NCBI RefSeq assembly: GCF_036226525.1
Contig: NZ_CP108487.1
Span: 1,240,001 to 1,304,000 of the forward strand
Length of the DNA stretch: 64,000 bases
Direction of reading: 5' to 3'
DNA from: Kribbella sp. NBC_01245
Lineage (GTDB): Bacteria > Actinomycetota > Actinomycetes > Propionibacteriales > Kribbellaceae
Shown one piece after another: positions 26,476 through 34,330 of the stretch (positions are counted from its first letter, which is position 1; each line of letters starts with the position of its first letter). The translations under genes and the position numbers were made by a program. The notes beneath the pieces are model-generated. The model was not told where the DNA came from. It did not search any database and saw only the letters and a program-made list of their open reading frames with translations.

Positions 26476-27014
26476 TCCGCGATCGCCACCCTTCCGATTC
26501 TGGGGCCCGTCAGTTGCAGTACGTCGACCCCAAGGCGTTCGCGGAGTCGTTTCAGGCCGTCGGACACCTGGCTCTTCACGGTGCCGACCGAGCAGTCGAG
26601 GATCTCCGCGGTCTGCGCCTCGGTCAGGTCCTCGTAGTAGCGCAACACGATCGCCGCCCGCTGCCGAGGCGCGAGCTTTTGCAACTCGTCCCATAGCCAA
26701 GCGCGCGAGGTGACGTCCTCCGCGTGGCCTAGGTGCTCCAGCTCCGGTACGTCATCCCGGGGGCGCTCGCCCTGCCAGGCCTTCCGCCGCCACCACCCGA
26801 TCGCGGTGTTGGTGATCACTTTGCGGACGTACGCCTCGGCGTTGTCGGCACGCTGCACCCGGCCCCAGGCGACGTACGTCTTGGTCAGCGCCTCCTGCAG
26901 CAGATCCTCCGCGAGCCCGCGCTCACCGACCAACAGGTAGGCGTATCGGTACAAGGCAGGCGATCTCGCCCCCGCGAACTCCACGAAGCCGCTGGTATCC
27001 CGGCCACTTCTCAT
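26472..27014 (-). CDS. SigE-family ECF RNA polymerase sigma factor
   Basis: A 180-residue sigma-70 family protein of the extracytoplasmic-function class. Region 2 is RYAYLLVGERGLAEDLLQEALTKTYVAWGRV and region 4 is LAPRQRAAIVLRYYEDLTEAQTAEILDCSVGTVKSQVSDGLKRL, the usual helix-turn-helix for the -35 element. The length and the FVEFAGARSPALYRYAYLL start match the actinobacterial SigE/SigM-like group. It is co-transcribed with the membrane-anchored protein downstream, which may control it. Its promoter lies at the edge of the large repeat region. Confidence 0.92.
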   Translation of the reverse strand: MRSGRDTSGFVEFAGARSPALYRYAYLLVGERGLAEDLLQEALTKTYVAWGRVQRADNAEAYVRKVITNTAIGWWRRKAWQGERPRDDVPELEHLGHAEDVTSRAWLWDELQKLAPRQRAAIVLRYYEDLTEAQTAEILDCSVGTVKSQVSDGLKRLRERLGVDVLQLTGPRIGRVAIAE

Positions 27015-27166
27015 CTAGTCCTCCATGATGGCGGCGCCCCTGTTGGCCCCGTCATCCCCAGAGAGGTGCTGGCCCCTGCGAATGGTTGGGCGCCGAGTCT
27101 CCCATCTGCCCAGCTGAGCCCTCCTTTGGTCGGACGCCGAGGCCTGCCGGGGGTATTTGGGCCGGT

Positions 27167-27316
27167 GCTTTTGGTGGGGCACCCGTCCCCCTGAGTTCTT
27201 GCGAATTGTCAGGCCGGTCCGGGCCGCGTCAAGGGCTTCATCACCTGACGGTGACGCTGACGCGCCCTTGACCCGGCCCGAACCGGCCAAAGGCAGCGGG
27301 CTATCAGGGGGACGGG
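27167..27316 (+). repeat. Composite element, left copy: 135-bp hairpin
   Basis: From 27182 to 27316 the sequence is an imperfect palindrome: CCCGTCCCCCTGA at one end and TCAGGGGGACGGG at the other, with inner arms CCGGTCCGGGC/GCCCGAACCGG and GTCAAGGGC/GCCCTTGAC. It is preceded by CTTTTGGTGG. The same sequence appears inverted at 28456-28600. Confidence 0.85.
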
Positions 27317-27340
27317 TGAGGTCTGCCCGTTCGCTACAAG

Positions 27341-27612
27341 CACTCCCGTTCACGGATGGCCAGCTGATGCCAAGCACGGATCGTCCGGGTGCCGCCCGCG
27401 CCCGGATCGGCCGGGTAATGCCGCGCTCGGGATGCCGGGTGATGCCAGGTTCGGATTGGGCGGGTGCTGCCACGCTCGGGATGGCCCGGCGTGCCGTGCT
27501 CGGGTCGGCTGGGTGGTGCCGTCCTCGGGATGGCCGGGCGGGTGCCGTGCTCGGGTTGGCTGGGTCGTGCCGTGCTCGGGAATGGACGGGCGATGCCATG
27601 TTCGGATGGCGG
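27341..27612 (-). repeat. Composite element, left copy: degenerate 24-26 bp tandem array
   Basis: About ten or eleven units of 24-26 bp are seen, for example GTGCTCGGGTTGGCTGGGTC. The complement of a unit (GGCACCACCCGGCCATCCC) resembles the units of the array at 28254-28428, so the two arrays are the same repeat in opposite orientation. Units are more diverged and less regular in length than in the right copy. Confidence 0.7.
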
Positions 27613-27661
27613 GTCCTTCATCGTGCCCGGCTGCTGGGTTGATCCCGTGCCCAACTGGCGC

Positions 27662-27718
27662 CTTCCCGAGTGGACTGGACGTTTTCCGGCCCCAAAAACG
27701 TCCAGTCCACTCGGGAAG
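27662..27718. repeat. Long hairpin, GGACG-core family (copy 2)
   Basis: Perfect 24-bp arms begin CTTCCCGAGTGGACTGGACG and end with TTTT; the loop is nine bases, CCGGCCCCA. The core GGACGTTTT...AAACGTCC is shared with copies at 7460-7513 and 27771-27829. Confidence 0.85.
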
Positions 27719-27770
27719 CGCGCGGCCGTCGCTGCCCGCGCCGAGTCGCCAGATTTGGGGCCGATCACCG

Positions 27771-27829
27771 TCTTTGTGACCTGGTCGGACGTCTTTTCGG
27801 GCGTGAAACGTCCAGCCAGCTCACAAAGA
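27771..27829. repeat. Long hairpin, GGACG-core family (copy 3)
   Basis: Outer arms TCTTTGTGACCTGG and its near complement CCAGCTCACAAAGA differ entirely from copies 1 and 2, while the inner GGACG-TCTTTTCGGGCGTG-AAACGTCC core is kept. Two or three stem mismatches occur. Confidence 0.75.
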
Positions 27830-28010
27830 TCGACCCGCAGGCATTCGCGGGCGCTTTCGCGCCCACAAACCGGCGGTTATCCCCTCATCTCCTGGGTTCC
27901 AGTGCCAAATAGCCGGCCCGGAACCCGGAATCTCAGACGTTAACCCTCCAAATCGGGAGCGCCACTCCAATCTGGGAGAAGCGCCGTCCATATCGGGAAG
28001 CTCCCGTCCC

Positions 28011-28096
28011 ATTCCGAGGGTCGACCCTCGGAATAGGGAGTCGACCCGGCAAGTTTGGCGAGTCCACCCCCCATTCCGAGGGTCGACCCTCGGAAT
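28011..28096. repeat. Double-palindrome repeat (intact copy)
   Basis: Two identical 24-bp perfect palindromes (arm ATTCCGAGGGTC) at 28011-28034 and 28073-28096 are separated by 38 bp. On the minus strand, the palindrome, its upstream flank and the spacer (GTGGACTCGC then AAACTTG) align with 5621-5684 and, across the IS, with 7208-7245. Confidence 0.85.
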
Positions 28097-28253
28097 AGGA
28101 CGACCGTCGGGTGGCGTCGGCGGGAGCAGTGGGGTTTGGGAGTGGCTGGCCATTCGCGAGGTGGGTTACCACCCCGGAATCCGAGGTGGGAACCCGCCCG
28201 CACGGTGGCTATCCCTCGCCAGGCGGGCGCATCTGCGACAACCCGCCAGCCGA

Positions 28254-28428
28254 GAACGGCACCACTCGGCCATCCGTGAACGGCATGACCCAGCTATTCG
28301 CGAACGGCACCAGTCGGCTATTCGCGAACGGCATCAGCGGGCCATTCTCGAACGGCACCGCTCGCCATCCGGGTACGGCCTCACCTGGCCATTCGTGAAT
28401 GGCACCTGGCGGGCAATCGTGAATGGGG
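28254..28428 (+). repeat. Composite element, right copy: 24-bp tandem array
   Basis: Seven tandem units start at 28254, 28278, 28302, 28326, 28350, 28374 and 28397; all are 24 bp except the sixth (23 bp). The consensus begins GAACGGCACCA and ends GGCYATTCGC. There are no spacers between units, so it is not a CRISPR array. Confidence 0.88.
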
Positions 28429-28445
28429 AGGCGCGAGGCAAACGG

Positions 28446-28600
28446 GCAGACCTCACCCGTCCCCCTGATAGCCCGCTGCCTTTGGTGGACCCGGGACGGG
28501 TCAAGGGCGCGTCAGCGTCACCGTCAGGTGATGAAACCCTTGACGCGGCCCGGGTCACCTGACAATTCGCAAGAACTCAGGGGGACGGGTGCCACCAAAA
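28446..28600 (-). repeat. Composite element, right copy: hairpin in inverted orientation
   Basis: The 134-bp palindrome from CCCGTCCCCCTGA (28456) to TCAGGGGGACGGG (28589) is the reverse complement of the left copy. Homology continues on the array side through GGGCAGACCTCA and on the far side to CCACCAAAAG, the complement of CTTTTGGTGG. Confidence 0.85.
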
Positions 28601-28637
28601 GACCCGCGGCCAAAACTCCATACCGGGCAGGCGTTTA

Positions 28638-28726
28638 GCGTTGATTCGTCCGAATCCGCCCGCCTACGTTCGCTTCCACTCTGACCCGCCGCATAAATGG
28701 GCGAGCGGATGCAGACGAATCAACGC
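28638..28726. repeat. Long hairpin with 27-bp arms
   Basis: Arms GCGTTGATTCGTCCGAATCC... (28638-28664) and 28700-28726 pair with three mismatches; the loop is 35 bases. The stem sequence ATTCGTC-GAATCCGCCC resembles that of the hairpin after tyrA (60767-60874), but the loop is different, so family membership is tentative. Confidence 0.6.
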
Positions 28727-29027
28727 ATGGACACGGGCGCAGACGCCAAGGGGCAGGCGGTCGTCCACGCGAGGGCAGGGTGGGTCGTCCACGCAAGGGC
28801 AGGTGGGCGTCGGCGGGAAGGTGGCGGCGAGCGGGGAGCGGCGAGTGGCGGGCATGGAGGGTCGGGGGTGGCGTCTGGGGCAGGGGGCGGCTCGGGTGGG
28901 TTCGACAATGTCGAACGGGGTGGATTGTGGGTGGGGGGAATGGGTCTTAGGTTTCACGCAGCCGTGGTCTCACGGCCCTCAGGACGTGACTGTGCACAAG
29001 TAGGCACGTGGAAGGGAGACCAAGTTC

Positions 29028-29861
29028 ATGGCAACTACCGAAGCGGTCAAGGCGAAGACACTGCTGGGGGAGTGTTCCGCTGAACTCGCGGGTACGTTCA
29101 TCCTGATCCTGTTCGGCTGTGGTGTGGTCGCACAGGTCGTCGCCGGAGGTATCGGCGACCACGATTCGATCGCCTGGGCCTGGGGCCTGGGCGTCACGCT
29201 CGGCATCTACACGGCCGGGCGGATGACCGGCGCACACCTGAACCCGGCGGTGACGATCGCTCTGGCGGCGTTCCGCGGGTTCTCCTGGAAGAAGGTGCTG
29301 CCGTACTCGGTGGCGCAGTTCCTCGGAGCGTTCCTGGCGGCGCTCGTGGTTCGCTGGAACTACACCGAGGCGCTGAACAAGTTCGACCCGGGGCTGACCA
29401 TCAAGAGCCAGGGCGTCTTCTCCACCCTGCCGGGTAACGGCAGCACGGAGCTCGGCGTCGAGATGTGGGGCGGCTTCCGGGACCAGATCATCGGTACGGC
29501 GATCCTGATGTTCCTCATCCTGGCGATCGTCGACATGCGTAACACCTCGCCGGCCGCGAACCTGGCGCCGCTCATCGTCGGCCTGGTGGTCGTCGGGATC
29601 GGGATGGCGTGGGGTACGAACGCCGGCTACGCGATCAACCCGGCTCGCGACTTCGGCCCGCGGTTGGCGTCGTTCTTCACCGGGTACGGGGGAGCCTTCA
29701 AGGATCAATTCGGGGATCTCTACTTCTGGGTGCCGATCGTGGCACCGATCCTCGGCGCACTTGTCGGTGCCTTCCTGTACGACTTGCTGGTGGGGCGGAA
29801 CCTGCCGATCGCCGACGAGGAAGAAGAGCCCGGCCGGATCCCCGAGGACAGCGCGGCATGA
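29028..29861 (+). CDS. glpF: Glycerol uptake facilitator GlpF (MIP family)
   Basis: The 277-residue protein forms a glycerol-selective membrane channel. It has six helices and both half-helix NPA motifs: HLNPAVTIA at residues 70-78 and YAINPARDFGPR at 201-212. The Asp after the second NPA (208) is the mark of glycerol facilitators rather than water-only aquaporins. It is the first gene of a glpF-glpK-glpD operon; glpK begins 30 bp later. The carboxy-terminal acidic tail is cytoplasmic. A GGAAGGGAG RBS lies upstream of the ATG. Confidence 0.95.
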   Translation: MATTEAVKAKTLLGECSAELAGTFILILFGCGVVAQVVAGGIGDHDSIAWAWGLGVTLGIYTAGRMTGAHLNPAVTIALAAFRGFSWKKVLPYSVAQFLGAFLAALVVRWNYTEALNKFDPGLTIKSQGVFSTLPGNGSTELGVEMWGGFRDQIIGTAILMFLILAIVDMRNTSPAANLAPLIVGLVVVGIGMAWGTNAGYAINPARDFGPRLASFFTGYGGAFKDQFGDLYFWVPIVAPILGALVGAFLYDLLVGRNLPIADEEEEPGRIPEDSAA

Positions 29862-29891
29862 CCACCGGTACTTCAGAAAGGACCATCACAA

Positions 29892-31409
29892 ATGGCTGAC
29901 TTCGTCGGCGCCGTCGACCAGGGCACCACCAGCACCCGGTTCATGATCTTCGACCACTCCGGTAACGAGGTGGGCAAGCACCAGCTGGAGCACAAGCAGA
30001 TCCTGCCGCAGGCCGGGTGGGTCGAGCACAACCCGGTCGAGATCTGGGAGCGCACCAGCTCGGTCATCCGCACCACGCTGAATGCGGGCGGTCTGCATGC
30101 GAGCGACCTGGCGGCGCTCGGTATCACCAACCAGCGCGAGACGGCCGTGGTCTGGAACCGCAAGACCGGCCGGCCGTACTACAACGCCATCGTCTGGCAG
30201 GACACCCGCACCGACCGGATCGCGTCCGCCCTGGAGCGTGAGGGCAAGGGGGACATCATCCGCCAGAAGGCCGGCCTGCCTCCGGCGACGTACTTCTCGG
30301 CCGGCAAGATCCAGTGGATCCTCGAGAACGTCGAGGGTGTGCGCGAGGCCGCGGAGGCCGGTGACGCCATCTTCGGCAACACCGACACCTGGCTGCTCTG
30401 GAACCTCACGGGTGGTACGGACGGCGGCTCGCACGTCACCGACGTGACGAACGCCAGCCGGACCATGCTGATGAACCTCGAGACGCTGGACTGGGATGAC
30501 GAGCTCATCTCGTTCTTCAACATCCCGCGCCAGATGCTGCCGGAGATCCGCCCGTCGTCGGACCCGAACACCTACGGCGAGACGCTGACCAGCGGCCCGC
30601 TCGGTGGTCAGGTGCCGCTGACCGGTGACCTCGGCGACCAGCAGGCCGCCACGGTGGGACAGGTCTGCTTCGCTCCCGGCGAGGCGAAGAACACGTACGG
30701 CACGGGTAACTTCATGTTGCTCAACACCGGCACCGAGCTGGTCCGCTCGAAGGCGGGCCTGCTCACCACGATGGCCTACAAGTTCGGGGACGAGGCGCCG
30801 GTCTACGCGCTGGAGGGCTCGATCGCGGTCACCGGTTCGGCCGTGCAGTGGCTGCGCGATCAGCTCGGCATCATCTCGGGCGCGAGCGAGACCGAGACGC
30901 TGGCCCGCCAGGTCGCGGACAACGGTGGCGTCTACTTCGTGCCCGCGTTCTCCGGCCTCTTCGCGCCGTACTGGCGCTCGGATGCCCGCGGCGCGATCGT
31001 CGGGCTGTCGCGCTTCAACACCAACGCTCACCTGGCGCGCGCCACCCTGGAAGCGATCTGTTACCAGAGCAAGGACGTCGCCGACGCGATGGAGAAGGAC
31101 TCCGGTGTCAAGCTGGAGGTGCTCAAGGTCGACGGTGGTGTCACGGCGAACGAGCTGTGCATGCAGATGCAGGCCGACATCCTCGGCGTATCGGTGAGCA
31201 AGCCGGTCGTCGCGGAGACCACGGCTCTCGGCGCGGCGTATGCGGCGGGTCTGGGCGTCGGTTTCTGGAACAGTACGGATGAGCTCCGGCAGAACTGGAA
31301 CGAGGCCAAGCGCTGGGAGCCGGAGTGGAACGATGAGCAGCGTGACAAGGGCTATGCGGGATGGCAGAAGGCCGTCCAGCGCACCCTTGATTGGGTAGAC
31401 GTCGAGTAG
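29892..31409 (+). CDS. glpK: Glycerol kinase GlpK (1)
   Basis: The 505-residue FGGY-family kinase phosphorylates glycerol to glycerol 3-phosphate, trapping it in the cytoplasm. The amino terminus [18 protein letters not shown] is the phosphate-binding loop, WQDTRTD and the [16 protein letters not shown] segment are active-site regions, and [13 protein letters not shown] and the FGGY-type [20 protein letters not shown] signature follow. Length is normal. It lies between glpF and glpD and an AGAAAGGA RBS precedes the ATG. A second, diverged glycerol kinase gene lies 3.5 kb away on the other strand. Confidence 0.96.
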   Translation: MADFVGAVDQGTTSTRFMIFDHSGNEVGKHQLEHKQILPQAGWVEHNPVEIWERTSSVIRTTLNAGGLHASDLAALGITNQRETAVVWNRKTGRPYYNAIVWQDTRTDRIASALEREGKGDIIRQKAGLPPATYFSAGKIQWILENVEGVREAAEAGDAIFGNTDTWLLWNLTGGTDGGSHVTDVTNASRTMLMNLETLDWDDELISFFNIPRQMLPEIRPSSDPNTYGETLTSGPLGGQVPLTGDLGDQQAATVGQVCFAPGEAKNTYGTGNFMLLNTGTELVRSKAGLLTTMAYKFGDEAPVYALEGSIAVTGSAVQWLRDQLGIISGASETETLARQVADNGGVYFVPAFSGLFAPYWRSDARGAIVGLSRFNTNAHLARATLEAICYQSKDVADAMEKDSGVKLEVLKVDGGVTANELCMQMQADILGVSVSKPVVAETTALGAAYAAGLGVGFWNSTDELRQNWNEAKRWEPEWNDEQRDKGYAGWQKAVQRTLDWVDVE

Positions 31410-31461
31410 CCGCCCTCACCCGACGATCAGACGAGTAGCGAGTTCGGAAAGGAACATCACA

Positions 31462-33174
31462 GTGGGCGCAGTGGCTCTGTCACCACAAGCACGTGCGGAG
31501 GCCATCGACGCGATGGCGGATGGCCGCGAGTTGGACGTCCTGGTCATCGGCGGGGGAGTGGTCGGCACGGGCTCGGCCCTCGACGCCGCGACCCGGGGTC
31601 TGACCACCGGTCTGCTGGAGGCGCGCGATTTCGCGAGTGGTACCTCCAGCCGGTCCAGCAAGCTGGTGCACGGCGGGCTGCGTTACCTGGAGATGCTCGA
31701 TTTCCGGCTGGTGCACGAGGCGTTGCAGGAGCGCGGTCTGCTGCTGCAACGCCTCGCACCGCACCTGGTCAAACCGGTGCCGTTCCTCTACCCGTTGCAG
31801 CACCGGTGGTGGGAGCGGTTCTACGCCGGCGCCGGTGTCGCGCTGTACGACGCGATGGCGGTCAGCTCCGGCCTCGGCGCGGGCCTGCCGATCCACAAAC
31901 ACCTGACCCGGCGCGGCGCGATGCGGCTGGCGCCGAGCCTGAAGAAGTCGGCCCTCGTCGGCGCCTTGCAGTACTACGACGCCCAGGTCGACGACGCCCG
32001 CCACACGATGGAGCTCGCCCGCACCGCCGCGTCGTACGGCGCTCACGTGGCCAACCGGGTGAAGGTCACCGGGTTCCTGCGCCAGGGCGAGCGCGTGACC
32101 GGGGTGAAGGCGAAGGACCTGGAGACCGGGCGCGAGTTCGAGGTCCGCGCGAAGCAGATCGTGAACGCGACCGGCGTCTGGACCGATGACACGCAGGCGA
32201 TGGTCGGCGAGCGCGGGCAGTACCACGTGCGCGCCAGCAAGGGCATCCACTTGGTCGTGCCGAAGGACCGGATCCAGTCCAACACCGGCATGATCCTGCG
32301 CACCGAGAAGTCCGTGCTGTTCATCATCCCGTGGGGCCGGCACTGGCTGATCGGCACCACTGACACCGACTGGGATCTGGACAAGGCCCACCCGGCCGCG
32401 ACCAGCAAGGACATCGACTACCTGCTCGACCACGTCAACGCCGTGCTGAACACCCCGCTGACCCGTGAGGACGTCGAGGGCGTGTACGCCGGACTGCGGC
32501 CGCTGCTGGCGGGAGAGTCGGAGAGTACGTCGAAGTTGTCCCGCGAACACGTCGTCGCGCACACCGCGCCGGGTCTCGTCGTAGTTGCCGGCGGCAAGTA
32601 CACGACGTACCGGGTGATGGCCAAGGACGCGATCGACGCCGTCGCGAACGCACTCGACGGACGCGTCCCGAAGTGCACCACCAAGAACATCCCGCTGGTC
32701 GGCGCCGACGGGTATCACGCCAAGTGGAACCAGCGAAAGCTGATCGCCGAGCAGTCCGGCCTGCACGTGGCCCGGATCGAGCACCTGCTCAACCGGTACG
32801 GCTCGCTGATCGACGAAGTGCTCGCGCTGGTCGCGAAGGACCCGTCACTGGGGGAGCAGCTGCCCGGCACGCAGGACTACCTCAAGGCCGAGGTGGTGTA
32901 CGGCGCGACCAACGAAGGCGCCCGCCACCTGGACGACGTACTCGCCCGGCGGACCCGGATCTCGATCGAGGCCTGGGACCGTGGCGTCGAGGCGGCCGAG
33001 GCGGCGGCACGGTTGATGGCGCCGGTGCTCGGCTGGACCGAGGCCGAGATCGAGCGGGAGATCGCGTACTACCTGCGCCGCGTCGAGTCCGAGCGCGCCT
33101 CGCAGGACCAGCCCGACGACGAGTCGGCCGACAAGGTCCGCCTCGAAGCCCCGGACATCGTCTCGCCGGCCTGA
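31462..33174 (+). CDS. glpD: Glycerol-3-phosphate dehydrogenase GlpD (FAD)
   Basis: This 570-residue membrane-associated flavoprotein oxidises glycerol 3-phosphate to dihydroxyacetone phosphate and passes electrons to the respiratory quinone pool. The FAD-binding motif VLVIGGGVVGTGSALDAATRG begins near residue 28, and SSRSSKLVHGGLRYLE, the substrate-site loop, near 63. The GTTDTDWD segment and the carboxy-terminal all-helical domain fit the family. The GTG start has GGAAAGGAAC upstream. It ends the operon and is followed by a terminator. Aerobic growth on glycerol is the likely role. Confidence 0.95.
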   Translation: MGAVALSPQARAEAIDAMADGRELDVLVIGGGVVGTGSALDAATRGLTTGLLEARDFASGTSSRSSKLVHGGLRYLEMLDFRLVHEALQERGLLLQRLAPHLVKPVPFLYPLQHRWWERFYAGAGVALYDAMAVSSGLGAGLPIHKHLTRRGAMRLAPSLKKSALVGALQYYDAQVDDARHTMELARTAASYGAHVANRVKVTGFLRQGERVTGVKAKDLETGREFEVRAKQIVNATGVWTDDTQAMVGERGQYHVRASKGIHLVVPKDRIQSNTGMILRTEKSVLFIIPWGRHWLIGTTDTDWDLDKAHPAATSKDIDYLLDHVNAVLNTPLTREDVEGVYAGLRPLLAGESESTSKLSREHVVAHTAPGLVVVAGGKYTTYRVMAKDAIDAVANALDGRVPKCTTKNIPLVGADGYHAKWNQRKLIAEQSGLHVARIEHLLNRYGSLIDEVLALVAKDPSLGEQLPGTQDYLKAEVVYGATNEGARHLDDVLARRTRISIEAWDRGVEAAEAAARLMAPVLGWTEAEIEREIAYYLRRVESERASQDQPDDESADKVRLEAPDIVSPA

Positions 33175-33178
33175 CCTT

Positions 33179-33209
33179 TTTGAAGGGCCCCGTGTTGGGG
33201 CCCTTCAAA
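33179..33209. terminator. Terminator after glpD
   Basis: A perfect stem TTTGAAGGGCCCC with its complement and a short GTGTT loop starts five bases after the glpD stop. The stop codon of the remnant regulator on the minus strand lies inside the right arm. Confidence 0.85.
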
Positions 33210-33330
33210 CGCGTCCGATCACCGGCACGAGCTCGAGGCCGGCCTCGGTGAGGGCGTACGCGTAGCGGGTCGGCCGGTCCTGGTAGGCCTCGCGCCGCAC
33301 GATGCCGCCTTCGACCAAGGTGTTGAACTC
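33205..33330 (-). pseudogene. Remnant of an HxlR-type winged-helix regulator
   Basis: The minus strand encodes about 35 residues, LVEGGIVRREAYQ then RPTRYAYALTEAGLELVPVI, ending at a stop whose complement is 33205-33207. This is the carboxy-terminal wing of an HxlR-like regulator. No helix-turn-helix part or start codon precedes it; the frame degenerates near 33330. It looks like the surviving end of a decayed gene that faced the following NTF2-like remnant. Confidence 0.55.
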
Positions 33331-33371
33331 ACCCTCGTACGGTGGGTCTTAAGCCAGGGAAGGGGAACGGC

Positions 33372-33482
33372 ATGTATCACCGGTTCGTGGCGGGTCGGGT
33401 TCGGAAGGCGTTCGCGGAGATCAGCGCGGGCAATTGGCAGGCGATGGTGGATCACCGACCGCGAATCCGCGGCCGTATGACC
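33372..33482 (+). pseudogene. Remnant of an NTF2/SnoaL-like protein
   Basis: An ATG preceded by GGAAGGGGAA opens MYHRFVAGRVRKAFAEISAG followed by NWQAMVDH, a good amino terminus for a nuclear-transport-factor-2-like small protein. The frame then becomes Arg-rich and runs into the long hairpin at 33483. The usual continuation of about 100 residues is missing. NTF2-like genes often lie beside HxlR regulators, so the two remnants are probably one decayed divergent pair. Confidence 0.5.
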
Positions 33483-33588
33483 CCTCTTCTTGCGTTCATC
33501 GGTCCAAAACTGCCCTCTCGGCACAGCGGACCTGTACAGGTTCAGCTGCGGGAGAGGGCAGTTTCGGACCGATGAACGCAAGAAGAGG
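33483..33588. repeat. Long hairpin with conserved 50-nt core (copy 1)
   Basis: Arms of 37 bp (33483-33519 and 33552-33588) pair with one mismatch around a 32-base loop that has its own small palindrome ACCTGTACAGGT. The central 50 nt (33511-33560) align without gaps to 60791-60840 plus flank in the hairpin after tyrA, with about nine differences, while the outer arms differ. It abuts the stop codon of the secreted-protein gene. Confidence 0.85.
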
Positions 33589-33975
33589 TCAGGAGACGGT
33601 GACCCAGTAGTCGGCGCCGTCGTCGGTGTAGTGGTAGACGCCGGCCTTGTCGATCTTGATGGCGCCGAGGTTGTCGTCGGCGTCGGGCCAGTCGCCTTCC
33701 ATCAGCGTCAGCACGTCGCCGGCGTTGAAGGTGACGCCGGTGATGTCCTTGCTGTCGCCCTTGGTCATCTGGGTCGGTCCCCAGATCGTGTTGCCCCCGG
33801 CAACCAAATAGGCGTCGTCGGCGCCGTTGATGTCCTCCTGGGTGACACAGGTGATGTGCGTCACGCTGAGCGCCGCGGCGGGGCTGTCACTTGCGGCTTC
33901 GGCCACAAGCGGTCCGAGGCAGACGGCGGCCGTGCCGAGGGCGGACGTGATGATGAGACTGCGTACTGCGGACAT
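33589..33975 (-). CDS. Small secreted protein of unknown function
   Basis: The 128-residue protein has a clear signal peptide: MSAVRSLIITSALGTAAVCL then GPLVAEAASDS, with cleavage likely after VAEAA near residue 28. The mature part is about 100 residues, acidic and beta-rich (ITCVTQEDINGADDAYLVAGG, GDVLTLMEGDWPDADDN, VYHYTDDGADYWVTVS). A single Cys remains in the mature part. I do not recognise the family. It stands alone on the minus strand; its 3' end adjoins a long hairpin that could end its transcript. Confidence 0.7.
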   Translation of the reverse strand: MSAVRSLIITSALGTAAVCLGPLVAEAASDSPAAALSVTHITCVTQEDINGADDAYLVAGGNTIWGPTQMTKGDSKDITGVTFNAGDVLTLMEGDWPDADDNLGAIKIDKAGVYHYTDDGADYWVTVS

Positions 33976-34192
33976 TGCTTCCTCCCGAGAATTCGTCAGT
34001 GGGCAGGTCCGAGACGCTAGGCAGCGGATATCTCACCCGGCCGTCGGCTGAATCACGGAAAAACCTCTTCGGGCAGCGCCGAAAAGGCTTGGCGAATCAC
34101 CGCCGGATGTGTGTCGATTTGGTTGCGTCAGGCCCCTATCTGAAACGAATCCGGGTCGGAACGCGATACAACCCGTAAGCAGGAGGTGGGGC

Positions 34193-34327
34193 ATGACGGC
34201 GGAGACCGCGCGGCGGCTCGTACTGCTCCTCGGCCTGCTCGAATGCCCGAGTGGTGGCGAGCAAGAGGACGACGCTCTGCTCGAGTCGTGGTTCGGCCCA
34301 ACCAGCCCCTTCTGCCAGGACGGCTAA
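34193..34327 (+). CDS. Possible 44-residue peptide gene
   Basis: An ATG at 34193 has a near-perfect Shine-Dalgarno AGGAGGTGG at the right distance and opens a 44-residue frame, MTAETARRLVLLLGLLECPS followed by an acidic middle and WFGPTSPFCQDG at the end. There are two Cys residues. A 10-bp hairpin follows four bases after the stop. The combination of RBS and terminator suggests a real small gene. I recognise no family, and no modification or export genes lie beside it. Confidence 0.5.
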   Translation: MTAETARRLVLLLGLLECPSGGEQEDDALLESWFGPTSPFCQDG

Positions 34328-34330
34328 GGC

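Larger units (their letters stand above)
27015..29027. other. Gene-free divergent region rich in nested repeats
   Basis: About 2 kb separates the sigma factor gene (leftward) from glpF (rightward). Open frames exist, but they are low-complexity, rich in Arg, Pro and Gly, and follow the repeats on both strands, so I do not call genes. The stretch holds two facing copies of a composite element (27167-27612 and 28254-28600), two GGACG-core hairpins, a double palindrome, another long hairpin (28638-28726) and a G-rich segment with a direct repeat at about 28757-28806. The last 60 bp must contain the glpF promoter. Confidence 0.75.

Noticed and set aside
28254..28428. Tandem 24-bp repeats as a possible CRISPR array
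   Set aside because: Units abut directly without unique spacers, and no cas genes are in the window.
27015..28562. Open frames of 70-195 codons in the repeat region, some with matching peptides in both copies
   Set aside because: The shared peptides follow from the shared DNA repeat, occur on both strands, and are low-complexity with no RBS.
28730..28960. G-rich segment before glpF as a coding region or G-quadruplex regulator
   Set aside because: The frames are Arg/Gly low complexity, and the G-runs are irregular; only a short direct repeat near 28757-28806 is clear.
34193..34327. The 44-residue peptide as a ribosomally made modified peptide precursor
   Set aside because: No lanthionine, radical-SAM, YcaO or protease genes are nearby, so only a plain small gene is proposed.
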